DNA of 64,000 nt from Scleromitrula shiraiana. Taxonomy: Eukaryota; Ascomycota; Leotiomycetes; Helotiales; Sclerotiniaceae. The notes beneath the pieces are model-generated. The model did no database searches. It worked only from the letters and a program-made list of their open reading frames with translations, and was not told where the DNA came from. This document shows, piece after piece, positions 10,821 to 21,409 of this stretch; position 1 is the stretch's first letter; every line of letters starts with the position of its first letter. Both the position numbers and the translations under genes were made by a program. Location: the NCBI GenBank assembly GCA_028455995.1, contig JABELC010000008.1, positions 1,115,501-1,179,500 of the forward strand, in the 5' to 3' direction.

Positions 10821-11742
10821 TGTTATGGGGTTTTTGATTTTATAGTGCTGAAGTTTGTTTTGGAATGCTAATTCTTGATTTTGACTTTGGGAGTGGAAAG
10901 CTTACTCTCTTCTCTTCTCTTTTGAGGTCCTGTAGACGATCTTCCATATTTATATTCCTATCCCTGATCCTGATACTGAAGTCAGCACAACGTGGCTGAC
11001 TGACCCATTTCTGTCTGTCATGGTTCGTCGAGCGTCCGTAGAGAAACCAACATTAGTGGGGGTAGATACATCAGTCGGCAAGCTTGACGAATCAGATTAG
11101 AGTCGAAAGCAAATAGTCGGTCGGCTTCGTTAAGAGGTTGTCTGGCTGGTTCTAGATCTATTCGGGTAAGTTTCACCGAATTACTTAAACTCACCTATCG
11201 AACTACCAGGCTACAAAGTCTTGAACACAGCTCCTACCTAGATGCTTTTGGAAAGTATCTTAGATTCTCGAAACAAAAGACGTTTGCTAGATTGTCTAAG
11301 AATGAATATTGAATTTTCAGAAGGATCCTGCTTCCTCAAGTAATACATACCTCTAGACTACCACCTCTCCCCGGCATTTTGTATGAGGATATGCTACTGA
11401 GCCAAATTTGTTAGTTCACACCATGATGCTCCATAACATGTTCCAGATCTATGTAGCAACCAGATATCACATTTTTCGTTGCGACAGATGCAGTGCCTTC
11501 TCTCGGGGAGTTAAGTGAGCATAGTGTATAACTTGATTACCTAGAAACCTGGGGTATCTGCAACTCCGTCATGTGAATACCAGAAACGTAGAAACAAGCA
11601 ACTAATTGAGAAAACATGCAGCCTAGCATCGATACTGAGAATGAAGAATCAGCTGAGGCATAATCAGAGCCCACCATGCCATCCCACACCACCCTCTTTC
11701 TTCTCCTCCTTCCATTTCCCCTCTTCTCTTCCCAGATTCCCA
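10821..11742. other. intergenic, no gene seen
   Basis: Contains the former promoter of the hydrolase pseudogene and the 3' flank of the next minus-strand gene, including a C/T-rich stretch (11680-11735). No coding frame is convincing. Confidence 0.45.
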
Positions 11743-12337
11743 TTAGTTGATACCCAGAGTTTCCACAATCATATCACAACCAATATGATCCAACACAAAC
11801 CACTCCTCCCTCTGACTCATAGACACGTTCACACCCAAATGCCATCTAACATCTATCGTCGATATAAAAACCGTCTGTCCATCCGCCCTCCAAACCGGCA
11901 AATGTGTCGTTGAAGTCGGACCGTTGAATTCTATAACCATCTGTTCCCAATGCTGCGGTTGTATCTGCGCTATGAAGATCCCTGTGCGGTTTAGTTGTCG
12001 GTGGACTTGTGCTCGTTCGAGTGCACTTTCTGTTTGTGTGTGTATATGTATGTAAGTAGAAGATATTTGACCACTTCTTCGCGCCTCCTCAAAAAGAGAA
12101 AAAGAGAAAAGTAAACTAACCTTTGTTATCAAAAACAGATATTAGAGGAGTAGGATATGGCGATCTAAAACCCCAATTCAAATGTTCATTAAACATCCCA
12201 GAATAGATGCGCGGATAATGGCCTTTCGATTCGAAGCCATAACCGTGGTCAAAGTAAGTGAAAGACTGATCATCTTGAACTCTATAGAAAGACTGGGGAG
12301 GCCTGGGAGAGCCTGGGAATTGGGACCCTGAGCTCAT
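11743..12337 (-). CDS. small fungal protein of unknown function, two exons
   Basis: Two exons joined across an intron at 12030..12120 (AAAG|GTTAGT ... AAACAG) give 167 residues. Visible features: a Ser/Pro-rich start, then SFYRVQDDQSFTYFDHGYGF, FNEHLNWGF, PTPLISVFDNKESALERA, and after the intron RTGIFIAQIQP and HLPVWRADGQTVFIS. The order F-x-R-V-x-D-x-x-S, then PTPLISVF-x-x-x-x-x-A, recalls a fungal domain of unknown function (DUF7587-like, from memory and unchecked) seen in other small secretory-signal-free proteins. No signal peptide or membrane segment is seen. It lies at the edge of the accessory stretch. Exon joining is well supported by frame; function is unknown. Confidence 0.65.
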
Positions 12338-13156
12338 ATCTCTTGCGCAGAAACTTGGATGGACGTTGCGAGTTGAATTTTTTTGGTTGGCTGGTTGTGT
12401 TATTTTCTTCTAGAGGTCCGGCAAGCAAACTGTCCTGTCGTGTCTATCTACTTTTAAGATGAGACCCTGAGATGAGATGAAATTGCTCAAAACTATCTGA
12501 CTCATCAATTTGTCATTGGATTGTCTACCAAAAGGTATAAGGCTGGAGATTACCGTTAAAGAAAAACCATCTAAATATCTAGACAACGCTATCACAATGC
12601 CAATCATTAAGGATGCAAACTTAATTAAGTAGGCATTAATAGTGGGTTTTCTAAGAAAACAATATTAGCAGAATGAATTGTCATGAAATAAACTCTTTCC
12701 CTCCCTCTTTCCCTTTCCTTCTCTCTCCGTCTACACCCTTTTAAAACCCAACCAAATCAATAGTATCAAACCTAATGAATAACACCAGACTAAATATTTA
12801 ATTAAATATCTGAAATCAAACCTCTACAGACATACAAAAAAAAGAAGAGAGCAACTATCTATGATTACCATAATTCATCTCGTCCGTTAATCATCATATC
12901 ATACAAGTAAATCTTAAATCATCGAAAAAATCAACTCTCAAATCCCAAACTCCAAGATGCAGTACGCAGTATGCGGTATGCGGTATCCATCGCTTCCATC
13001 CATTCCATCCCATGCCATCCCAAGCCCTAATATTAACAAAAGAAAAAGTAGAGATATCTAAGCCCCCCCCAGCAAGCCCTCCGTAAAAGTACAATAGCCC
13101 TCCGTAGAGATACAATAACATACAACCCCGACCCCATTTCCCCCCAAACAAAAAAA
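12338..13156. other. intergenic, no gene seen
   Basis: Promoter of the upstream small gene and 3' flank of the sterol acyltransferase gene. C/T-rich runs at 12685-12735; short CCAT-type and GCGGTAT-type repeats at 12958-13015. No supported gene. Confidence 0.45.
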
Positions 13157-15347
13157 TCAGATAATCAAATAAAGACTACACAACAAACTAGGCCCCGTAA
13201 AAATCCCAATCCAGAAAATAACATTCCCCAGCGTTGCCTTCCCCCTCAACCACCTCGTCCTACTCAACTGCACCAACGGAAGCTGCATCATCTGCAAAAA
13301 CAACAAATACCCCCTCAACTTCTTAAACAGACACCACATAACCAGCTCATGTACGCACGCGCTCAGGAAAAACGTAATAAGCGTCGCCGTCGTTTTATTG
13401 ACGCGCATGGATGAGATAGAAGAGTGATATACGTGGCGCAGGAGAAAGTTATGCACGGGGCGGTTCCAGTCGCGGGCGAATTGGTCCCAGGAGGTGGAGT
13501 TCCACCAGTCGGCGTAGAAGCCGCGGTCCGCGAAGAAGGTGAGTTCGGCGAGGAGGTTGAGTATGCATTCCCAGATTACGTACCATGTCTTGGGGAAAAT
13601 TAGTGTGGATCTAGAAGATAGATTGATGTTTGGGGGCAAACTTACCAGGATGTATTCAGCGAGGAAGGGAAATGCTAAATCGCTGATGATGGATGGGAAA
13701 ATGTATAGACGTTGTTCTAGAGGCATAGCCATCTCTTTTAATTTTGTGGTACGAACGACGACAGGGTAGATGTAGCTTTGAGAGATGAGATTCATAATTC
13801 CCAGAAGACCCACAATAGCTACCGATTTTTCGGCAACATAGTACCAATCTATTCGATCTGACCGTGGATATTCTAGCTCATATACTAAAGTTGGAAGTAC
13901 AATATATTCGTAATGGTTTTCAATACTGAGATTATGTGGATAGCTTCTCCCAGGGATGGTAGATTTCCCTTTTAATTCTTCGGTTAAAACATCAACTTCC
14001 CATTTGAGAATCCGGGTGAATGTTTGAATTTGATCTAAATCGAGAGGTTCTCCGGACTCAATGGCTGCGGCTATTTGGCTAGTAGTAGATGTACCATCTG
14101 CAAGCGAATGTCTTCGTTCATATACCCTCTGGCTCACATCTGATGGAGTTGGTTTGTGATCTAAATATGATGTACATAGTGATGAAGCAGCTGGTGTTGT
14201 TGCGGAAGGTGTTTGGACTGGGGAGAGGTGATCTAGCTGTTTCATCTTCAGTAGAAGTTTGGCTCTAGTTTTATATTCTTCTGAAAGATGCCCGTTATAG
14301 AATGCATAGGAATGTTGCTTCATAATCATTGCAATTCCATGGAGAACGAAGAAAACCTGGTCGCCAAATTAGCATAAGCGAAAATTAAAAAGGGGAAAAG
14401 ATGATCAAGAATGCTCAGGGTTGGGAAGTTGTATGGAATCTTCTCAAATCACACAACGTATGCTCAAGATGGAGACGGGGTAGGAATAATCTTTGCGGGG
14501 CAAAACTAACTGTGTGTGTCCATGGCCACTCTCGATATAACGTCCATCCTAAAACCAAAGTAATGTATACAACTTCCCACACCTATCAACACAAAGCCAT
14601 CTAATCAGTAAATTTTCCAACAACGAACAAAAAGCCAAACTTACACTTTGAATAATCCATCCTTCTCTATTCCAGCTAATAAAACCCCAATGAATAAACT
14701 GTTGAAGAATCAACCCAAATCCCGTAGCAGCACACATAACACCATCCGACAAACCAAGAACCATAACATCTCGATGAAAAGCCATTCTCATAATCTCATT
14801 TGTTCCCAGTACATTGCCATATATTCTCCAGTTTTCGAAGGCAAGTTGGGATACGAATACCCCAACTACGAGCCAGAATAGCGTAAAGAAGCCATGGAAG
14901 GGCGAATTAGCACTGACTGAGTTCTGTCTGTCGAATGCGGTAAATTGCTGGGTAAAGACCACTGTTGGGGAGTTATTAGCATCAATTCATTCTTGGTGTA
15001 TGAAAATTATGTAAATATGAATGGTAAGGCTCTGGATATATACGCATATTCATGCTATAGCAGGTAAATCTGTAAATCTGCTCAAACGCAAAGAGAAGAG
15101 AATACTGACAATCACTGAATTTATTCCTTCTCTTTGGAATTTCAAGATTCTTATGTTGAGAATAATTCGCCACAGTAGTCCTCAAAATTTCTCGTAGAGC
15201 ATCATCTTCCGCCGTCAACACATATCGACCCTTCTCTCTCAGTTTATTAAGAGTGAGGGGTATACTTTTTTGTCTTTTCGCACCCGGTGGTTGTTGTTCG
15301 TTTGAGGTTTTCAATTCCTCATAAAGGTTTTCATTATTTATAGTCAT
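13157..15347 (-). CDS. are2: sterol O-acyltransferase (ARE1/ARE2, MBOAT family)
   Basis: Endoplasmic reticulum enzyme that esterifies ergosterol with fatty acyl-CoA for lipid-droplet storage. Five exons give 589 residues, close to the yeast enzymes; introns are 14962..15109, 14583..14644, 14357..14510 and 13589..13645. Family signatures: TQQFTAFDRQNSVSANSPFH, FHRDVMVLGLSDGVMC, GWTLYREWPWTH spanning small exon 3, IMKQHSYAFYNG, then FYADWWNSTSWDQFARDWN with PVHNFLLRHVY (the FYxDWWN motif), and the conserved His in FLSACVHELVMW, the likely catalytic histidine. Many hydrophobic segments fit a polytopic MBOAT protein. The last intron is 57 bp and stop-free, so unspliced RNA would insert 19 residues in frame. 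Start ATG at 15347 is followed by a hydrophilic N-terminus as usual. Confidence 0.93.
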
Positions 15348-16083
15348 AATGTTATTGATCCATATATGTTAAGTAAGATAAATTGGAAAATAAAAGGTTG
15401 AAATAGTAGGAATTGGATGTAAATATGCTCGACTCGGGAAATGCGGAAAGTTTGATGTCACCGATATGAGAATATCAATTGATCTTATTAGGTCATACCC
15501 AGCTTAGGTCATACCCAGCTAGAACTAAAGAGTGGGGTTTTAATATATTTTCTTCAGCCTTGCTCAAATTTATTATATATTTAGTCTTTAGTAGTTTCGT
15601 AGATATGAATAGATATATATATATATATATATCTATCGATAAGAAAGGGTTATGACCCTGAATATTATATCATTAGATTCGTTACAATCAGACGCATCTT
15701 TTATACATACAAAGTTGATTCATAAAGCAAACATATAACACAAAAATCGCAGATTACTTTAAAGTACAAAGTACTTATTACTGCTACTACTACTACTAAT
15801 ATCTATGGTACCGGTATAGAAATCTGGACCCTTACGCCCATGCTGATCTAAGCACGGGACCTTAGTTCTATATGCTAAACTCTAAAAATACTTGCCTCGG
15901 TACAATAAAATCAAAGATGGGTACGGAAAATTCGGTTCTAAAAGACCGACCCATAGTTGACTAATCTACCCTTAGCTGCAAACGGAGGTTTACTGCAGTC
16001 ACTGGTACAACATTAAGACTCCGTGCTCCGAGATATTTTCTCCGAAACCAAACACAACCAGAACTCAATCCCCTCCTACCCAC
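15348..16083. other. intergenic with AT microsatellite
   Basis: Promoter of the sterol acyltransferase gene and 3' flank of the next gene. Contains an (AT)n run at about 15612..15633, a short direct repeat (AGGTCATACCCAGCT, twice around 15490-15522) and a short (CTA)n at 15782-15800. No gene seen. Confidence 0.5.
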
Positions 16084-18108
16084 TCACTGATAAACCAGAT
16101 TTATTGAATTTCTCAAAAAATGCATCATAACTCCCTTTCTACAATCATGCACTTTCTTCTCATTCCACATACTGATACCATTCTCGTTCTTCCCATCCTC
16201 TCCTTCTGCGGGTCTAGTAGATTCATAGAGATATAATCCTGTGCCGGGAAATGTGTAGGGGGATAGGTGTAATGTTTGTTTTTGCTGGTACTGTTGTTCT
16301 TGTTCTTCGTTATTATGTTCTTTTTGTTGTCCTTGTTGTTCTTGTTCTTTTTGTTGTCCTTGTTGTCCTTGTTCTTTTTGTTGTTCTTGGTTATGTTCTC
16401 TGTTTTTGATGTGTAGATTTGCGACCTGGTCATTCGGGGTTAGGGCTGTGGATGTATTTTGGAAAGGTGTAGATGCTTCTGAATGTGAGTGATGAAGATA
16501 CGAAGAGGGAGGAGGAGATGGTAGTCTTGAATCGTAGAGAGAAGAAGATGAATAGCGGTAATCATAATCATCTGCCAAATGAACACCATCAAAATCCCCA
16601 AAAGCAACAATGGATTCAGAGAGCGAATCATAAGTATCCCATAAGCAAGAGGAATTGAGGAGAGAAGACGAGATGGAGGAGAATGATTGGCAGAGTTGAC
16701 TTCGGTATATTGGGGGGAGAGAGGAAGATTGTTTGGGTTTTGATATCGAGATTGGAATTGGATGGGATCGAGTGGGAATCTGGGTTTCTGATGGTGTGTT
16801 GATGGAGTTTCCCATTTCCGTGTCCGTGTCCGTGTCCGTGTCCGTGTCCGTATCCTTCTCATCATCATCATCATCACCATAATCCCCACCATCAATCAAT
16901 TCCATGTTCTTGAAATCCCCATATGCCCTACCCCTGTATCCCAACTCCCCACCCACCACTACCTTCCCATCACCATCTCCATCTCCACAACCACACTCCG
17001 CCCCATCACAACAACATTCTTCCATAGCCTGCTCAATCAATCTTCCAATTTGCACCCTCCCGTCTCGTCGTCTATATCGATCGTCCCAATTATTGATGAA
17101 ATCCCATTCTGTAGATCGTACTTTGCTATCGCCATCCTCATTCTGATTTACATTCTCAATCTCATGAATTGAAATTCCCTCGTCGGTATCTGCGATCGTA
17201 TAGTCATTTTCTTCATCTTCTTCATTATTCCCAACATCCTCATCCCCATCAACCAAGACCTCCACCAGTGATCCCCTCGACCAAGTTCGAATAAGTCGTC
17301 TAGATCCCACATCTTCAGCTTCGTCTTCATCTCCAACTGAATCCTCATCCCCATCCCCATCCCTATTCTCATTCTCTTGACCCAAACCATGTCCACAACC
17401 AGACCCAAACCCAAACCCACCACCCACCACTCCCCTCAATAACCCCCTACAAGAATCCCTCACCACCTTAACAATAGTCCATGAACCCTTCCCTCCATCT
17501 CCATTTCCATTTCCATTTCCATCCCCTTCTCCATCTACATATCCATCCCGAGCCCGAACATTACTTAAAGAACCCCTCCCCGTACGCATCCCCAACATCT
17601 CTATCCCCGTTTCCTCACCCTCACCCTTACCCTCACCCTCATCCCCATCAGCCACCCCACTCCCCCCCATCATCTCCTCCACCCCCTCAAACAACCTCCG
17701 CGCCTCCCTATCCCTACGCCCCTCAAGCAGATTTCTCTTCTTCTTCTTTTCCTTCTCCTTCTCCTTCTCCCTCCCCTCCTCTCTCTCACTCCCATAACTC
17801 CCCCCATTCGGACACGAAGCTCTCGGCGTAAACGGGAGTTCGATATACTCCACTTTCGATCTCTTCGATATTGATGTTGATGTTGATGTTGATGTTGATG
17901 TTGGTAGCGATTTTGGTAATTGCAGATTCACACATAAGTTCGAGAAAGGTATGGAATTCGATGTGAAGATTAGTAATTTGGTGATTTTGAGGGGGGCGAG
18001 AGAGAGGGATTTTAGGAGGTGGAGCATTTTGGTTGGGAGGTTGTTGGATTCTGGATGTGTGGATGGTGTTGGTGGTTGTTTTTTTGAGAAGGTATTTGGA
18101 GTCGGCAT
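16084..18108 (-). CDS. low-complexity acidic protein of unknown function
   Basis: A continuous 674-residue frame from the ATG at 18108 (MPTPNTFSKKQPP). I do not recognise a family. Composition changes along it: a Ser/Thr repeat (STSTSTST), a Lys/Glu tract (EKEKEKEKKKK), Gly/Asp/Glu repeats (DGNGNGNGDG), an Asp-Thr dipeptide run (DTDTDTDTDTDT) and Gln/Glu repeats (QQGQQKEQEQQ). Between them are segments of ordinary composition such as RNLLEGRRDREARRLFEGVEEMM, shortened here to the ungapped core RREARRLFEGVEE-like text, and WDFINNWDDRYRRRDGRVQIG, which argue for a real protein. Cys-rich CCCDGAECGCG lies mid-protein. Likely disordered. Repeats in several frames mean that the opposite strand is open too, so coding status is probable rather than certain. 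Confidence 0.55.
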   Translation of the reverse strand: MPTPNTFSKKQPPTPSTHPESNNLPTKMLHLLKSLSLAPLKITKLLIFTSNSIPFSNLCVNLQLPKSLPTSTSTSTSTSISKRSKVEYIELPFTPRASCPNGGSYGSEREEGREKEKEKEKKKKRNLLEGRRDREARRLFEGVEEMMGGSGVADGDEGEGKGEGEETGIEMLGMRTGRGSLSNVRARDGYVDGEGDGNGNGNGDGGKGSWTIVKVVRDSCRGLLRGVVGGGFGFGSGCGHGLGQENENRDGDGDEDSVGDEDEAEDVGSRRLIRTWSRGSLVEVLVDGDEDVGNNEEDEENDYTIADTDEGISIHEIENVNQNEDGDSKVRSTEWDFINNWDDRYRRRDGRVQIGRLIEQAMEECCCDGAECGCGDGDGDGKVVVGGELGYRGRAYGDFKNMELIDGGDYGDDDDDEKDTDTDTDTDTDTEMGNSINTPSETQIPTRSHPIPISISKPKQSSSLPPIYRSQLCQSFSSISSSLLNSSCLWDTYDSLSESIVAFGDFDGVHLADDYDYRYSSSSLYDSRLPSPPPSSYLHHSHSEASTPFQNTSTALTPNDQVANLHIKNREHNQEQQKEQGQQGQQKEQEQQGQQKEHNNEEQEQQYQQKQTLHLSPYTFPGTGLYLYESTRPAEGEDGKNENGISMWNEKKVHDCRKGVMMHFLRNSINLVYQ

Positions 18109-19158
18109 TTTTGAAATTGTGCGAGCTAACTGGCACGACGAAATGATATGCAATGGTATGCAATGGTAGGTTCTAGATGGTTTGAGAATATCTGCTTCCA
18201 GAATACTATGTTGTATTATGCTATGTTGTATTATGTTATGCTATGTTATGTTATGTTAAGCTGATACATATGTATGCGTTCTTTGTTCCGCGGGTTCAGT
18301 TTGTGTACTCGAATTTATGATCGATGTGGAGTAGACGAAGAAGATGATTCTTTGCAAAAGTAATATCAATCGTTTTTGAAAAAAGTCTTTGGTTTAAGAA
18401 AGTAAATAAAATAAGTAAGTTGACGATCAATCAAGATATCTTATTGAGAGTATTTTTGGCCAAAGTATGGTGGAGTTTTTGATACTGTAGATACTACACT
18501 TGAACTTCTAATACAGATGTATCATACGGTGGGTGGTGCGGGATCTTGAAAACTAGAAACAATACAAAAGTTTTCATGTGAAAATGAATTTGCTTATTCA
18601 TTTGGCTCTGGAAATTTGAATGCATGTGTTTATTTTCTTGATGTTCCAAGGTTCTACAGGTGTATTTCACATGGTGGGATACTTTAGGAGAATAGAATGG
18701 CGGCTATATTACAGTGAATTTGCATATACATGGATATTAGCTTGTATGGGCATCCAGTTTTGTGAAAAAATTTTAGTGCCTAGGTTTTCAGAGATTATTG
18801 GAAATGCTCATTAACAGCCACTTGCGTTGTGTATATCATAAGAAATAAAAGATTTAAAGCTGTTTGGTGCTTGTGTAGAGTCTCTTACATAAATAGGTAG
18901 GACAAGAGTTGTACAAATGACAAGATGTTTTATACGGTTGTGTTTGAGATCCGGGGATGGGAATCAGAAGTATCCGCGAGTTATTTGTGATACTTGGTGC
19001 TCGTTCTATGGTGTTTGTACTTAATAAGTTTGAGTCATTAAATCTGTTCTGTGATTAGCACTTCATTCACTAGGTTGGGATGAATAAGTCAAGTCAATAA
19101 CTACCATTATCATAAAATCATGAATCACATCCCCACACTCTCCAAACTACATAACCCT
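18109..19158. other. intergenic with TATGT-type array
   Basis: Between a gene start and a gene end on the minus strand. Holds an array of TATGTTGTATTATGCTATGT-like units at about 18207..18259. No coding region is supported. Confidence 0.45.
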
Positions 19159-21409
19159 TCAGCCCCTCCCACATTTACACCCCCCACTCAATCTCTCCCA
19201 ATGTACCAAATGCCCCCTAACTTTCCTAACCCACATAGCATACAACATAGCACTGACTCCCACAGCCCCCAAACTCACAATCGCAATCCAACGAAATTGT
19301 TCAGGACGATGCCATATAATCGCCATGATATAATTGCCCAATTCGAAAACAGCAACGAGAGAGTATTCGCATCCGGTGAAGGAAGATCGGGTGGTGGGGG
19401 GAACAAGGGTTTGTGTTAGTTGTTGGGTGGTGAGGTCGAATATCCAGAGACCTAGACGGGAAAGGGAGAGGGTTGTGAAGAGGGTGAGGGGGAGAAGAAT
19501 GGACGAAATAGTGTTGGTGGGGAGTATCCGGGTTAGAATGGATGACAGTGGGCTGGAGGATGGTGCTGAGAGTGTCCAGAGGATGAGGGTTACGGGAATC
19601 TGTAATTTCTTCAGTATATGACTTGATAGGAATATCAAGAATGATGTATCTTACCAGGTTGAAAAGTTGCCATGAAAGACCCCAAAGACCCAATCGTTCA
19701 AGACCAGTAGTAACCCTACCCGATTCGTCAATCACGGAGTCTCCTTCCAACAATTCTTCTTCTTCTGGAATGCCCGTTCTGGCTAGACGATCATAACGAC
19801 CATGACCATGTGCTCTAGAAAGATATTGCACCCCAACTGGAGTTACAACCGTGCTACTAATCTCGACCACACTTCCCGCTGCTCTTGCAAATGTGATCAT
19901 ATCCAAAGAAAATCCTGCATTCAAAAGGAAAGTGATGAAAGTGGCTCCGTAAGAAAGAGCAGATAGATGAAGTAATGAGAGGGATAATGAAGGCATCCAA
20001 ACTTTGGACGAAAAGTAACTCCGGAAATCTTCCCTGTAGCGACGGATTGCCTCTCCAAGTCTCTGCATACAAGTTCGATTCGTCATCATCCCCGAAAATC
20101 GACTTTCCCTCATAACCTTACGTTCTCGTAATCTTGCATTACCCAGCCAAACCCTCCTCGCACACCATAGTTCTATTCCCCAGCTCCCAGCACTCATAGC
20201 GCCCACAAGAACAACCCCAATTTTGACACCAGTCGCCGAGATGATAACCGAGATCAATATTGGTGCGAGAAGCTTGCATATTAAATCAATTCTCCTCATC
20301 ACAGAATTCAAATGCGTAAGATCATAAGGTTGACCCTCAGGAGCAGCAACAGCAATCACCCAATCCCTTTCCATAGAAAGCATATTGCCACTCGCACTCA
20401 AACCCTCCAAGATCCCAAATATTAGGATCAAGATGAAGAATCCCACTTTGAGTGTATATCCGAAGAAACTTTCCTCTGATACAAATCCTTGAATCTCCCC
20501 ATCGACAGTCGTACCGGTACCAGTGGCAGTACCAGTACCATCCCCCACAATTCCAAACCACAAAATACAAGCACATATAACCGCAATCCTGTTGACAGAA
20601 ATAGTGATCCAAAGAGTCCTCAAACGATTCGGTGCAAAATCAACCCATCGTCCCACACTAGACGAGAAAAATATCGAAGCTAATGTCCTCACAATACCTC
20701 TAAATCATACCATATATGGCCAAATTAGTATTGATCACATGATACCAACTGAATACATCCTCGCATCTCAAGGGAAAAGAGAATGCCGAGTTGAAAGGAG
20801 CAGGAAAGAATAGGAAACAGAAAAAACCCCACCGTATAGAAGCTGCGATCAACGTATCAGGCCAAGCACTCGCCGTAAAAATAATCTATACATCATACGA
20901 ATCAGATTAAATCAGTCCACAATCCACATGATGTAATTCACTCCGCAAACACCAAACGAAGGAGCAAACGAAAAACAAAACCAACTCACAGCAGCAAATT
21001 CATAACCCCTCGCATTCCAAACCGAAAAAAAATGACTCAGATAAAGATCCCACGCTTGTCGTCTACCGGTACCCGCATACGAAATTTGCGTTCCTTGTAT
21101 TTCATCATCAGCACCACCTTGTTCTTCTCCATCCGATGTATCGGTACTGTGATTCAGCCTCTCGGAATCCGAGTTTAAGAGTCTCGATGACAAATCTAGA
21201 TCCTCATCTCCATCTCCGTTTATGTGTCCATCCTCTCTCCATGTAATATCTTCATTCTCATCCACAGTTGTGGTGAACATAGTCTCCCCACTTGCATTCG
21301 AATCCACGTCCATGCCCATGTCCATGTCCACATCAAAGTTCAGTTCGGCGTCCAAATTCAAATCCAAATCCATATCCATATCCAAATCCAAATTCATGGC
21401 CAAATTCAT
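19159..21409 (-). CDS. ferroportin-type iron transporter (SLC40 family)
   Basis: Polytopic membrane protein of the ferroportin family, which exports or compartmentalises Fe(II). Four exons give 652 residues; introns are 20886..20989, 20700..20832 and 19600..19654, and exon 2 is only 53 bp with a weak GTGGGG donor. After the first intron the sequence runs IIFTASAWPDTLIAASI, GIVRTLASIFFSSSVGRWVD and NRLRTLWITISVNRIAVICA, with later SASGNMLSMERDWV and NSVMRRIDLICKLLAPILIS, all typical ferroportin blocks. The C-terminal exon holds TGCEYSLVAVFELGNYIMAI. The N-terminal 110 residues are strongly acidic and start with a Met/Asp/Leu/Asn repeat (DLDMDMDLDLNLD) before WDLYLSHFFSVWNARGYEF. The ATG at 21409 is the first one in frame. 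Direction of iron transport and target membrane are not shown by sequence. Confidence 0.88.

Noticed and set aside
17481..17831. Plus-strand Pro/His-rich frame opposite the low-complexity protein
   Set aside because: It is the complement of repeats in the minus-strand frame, which contains more non-repetitive sequence.
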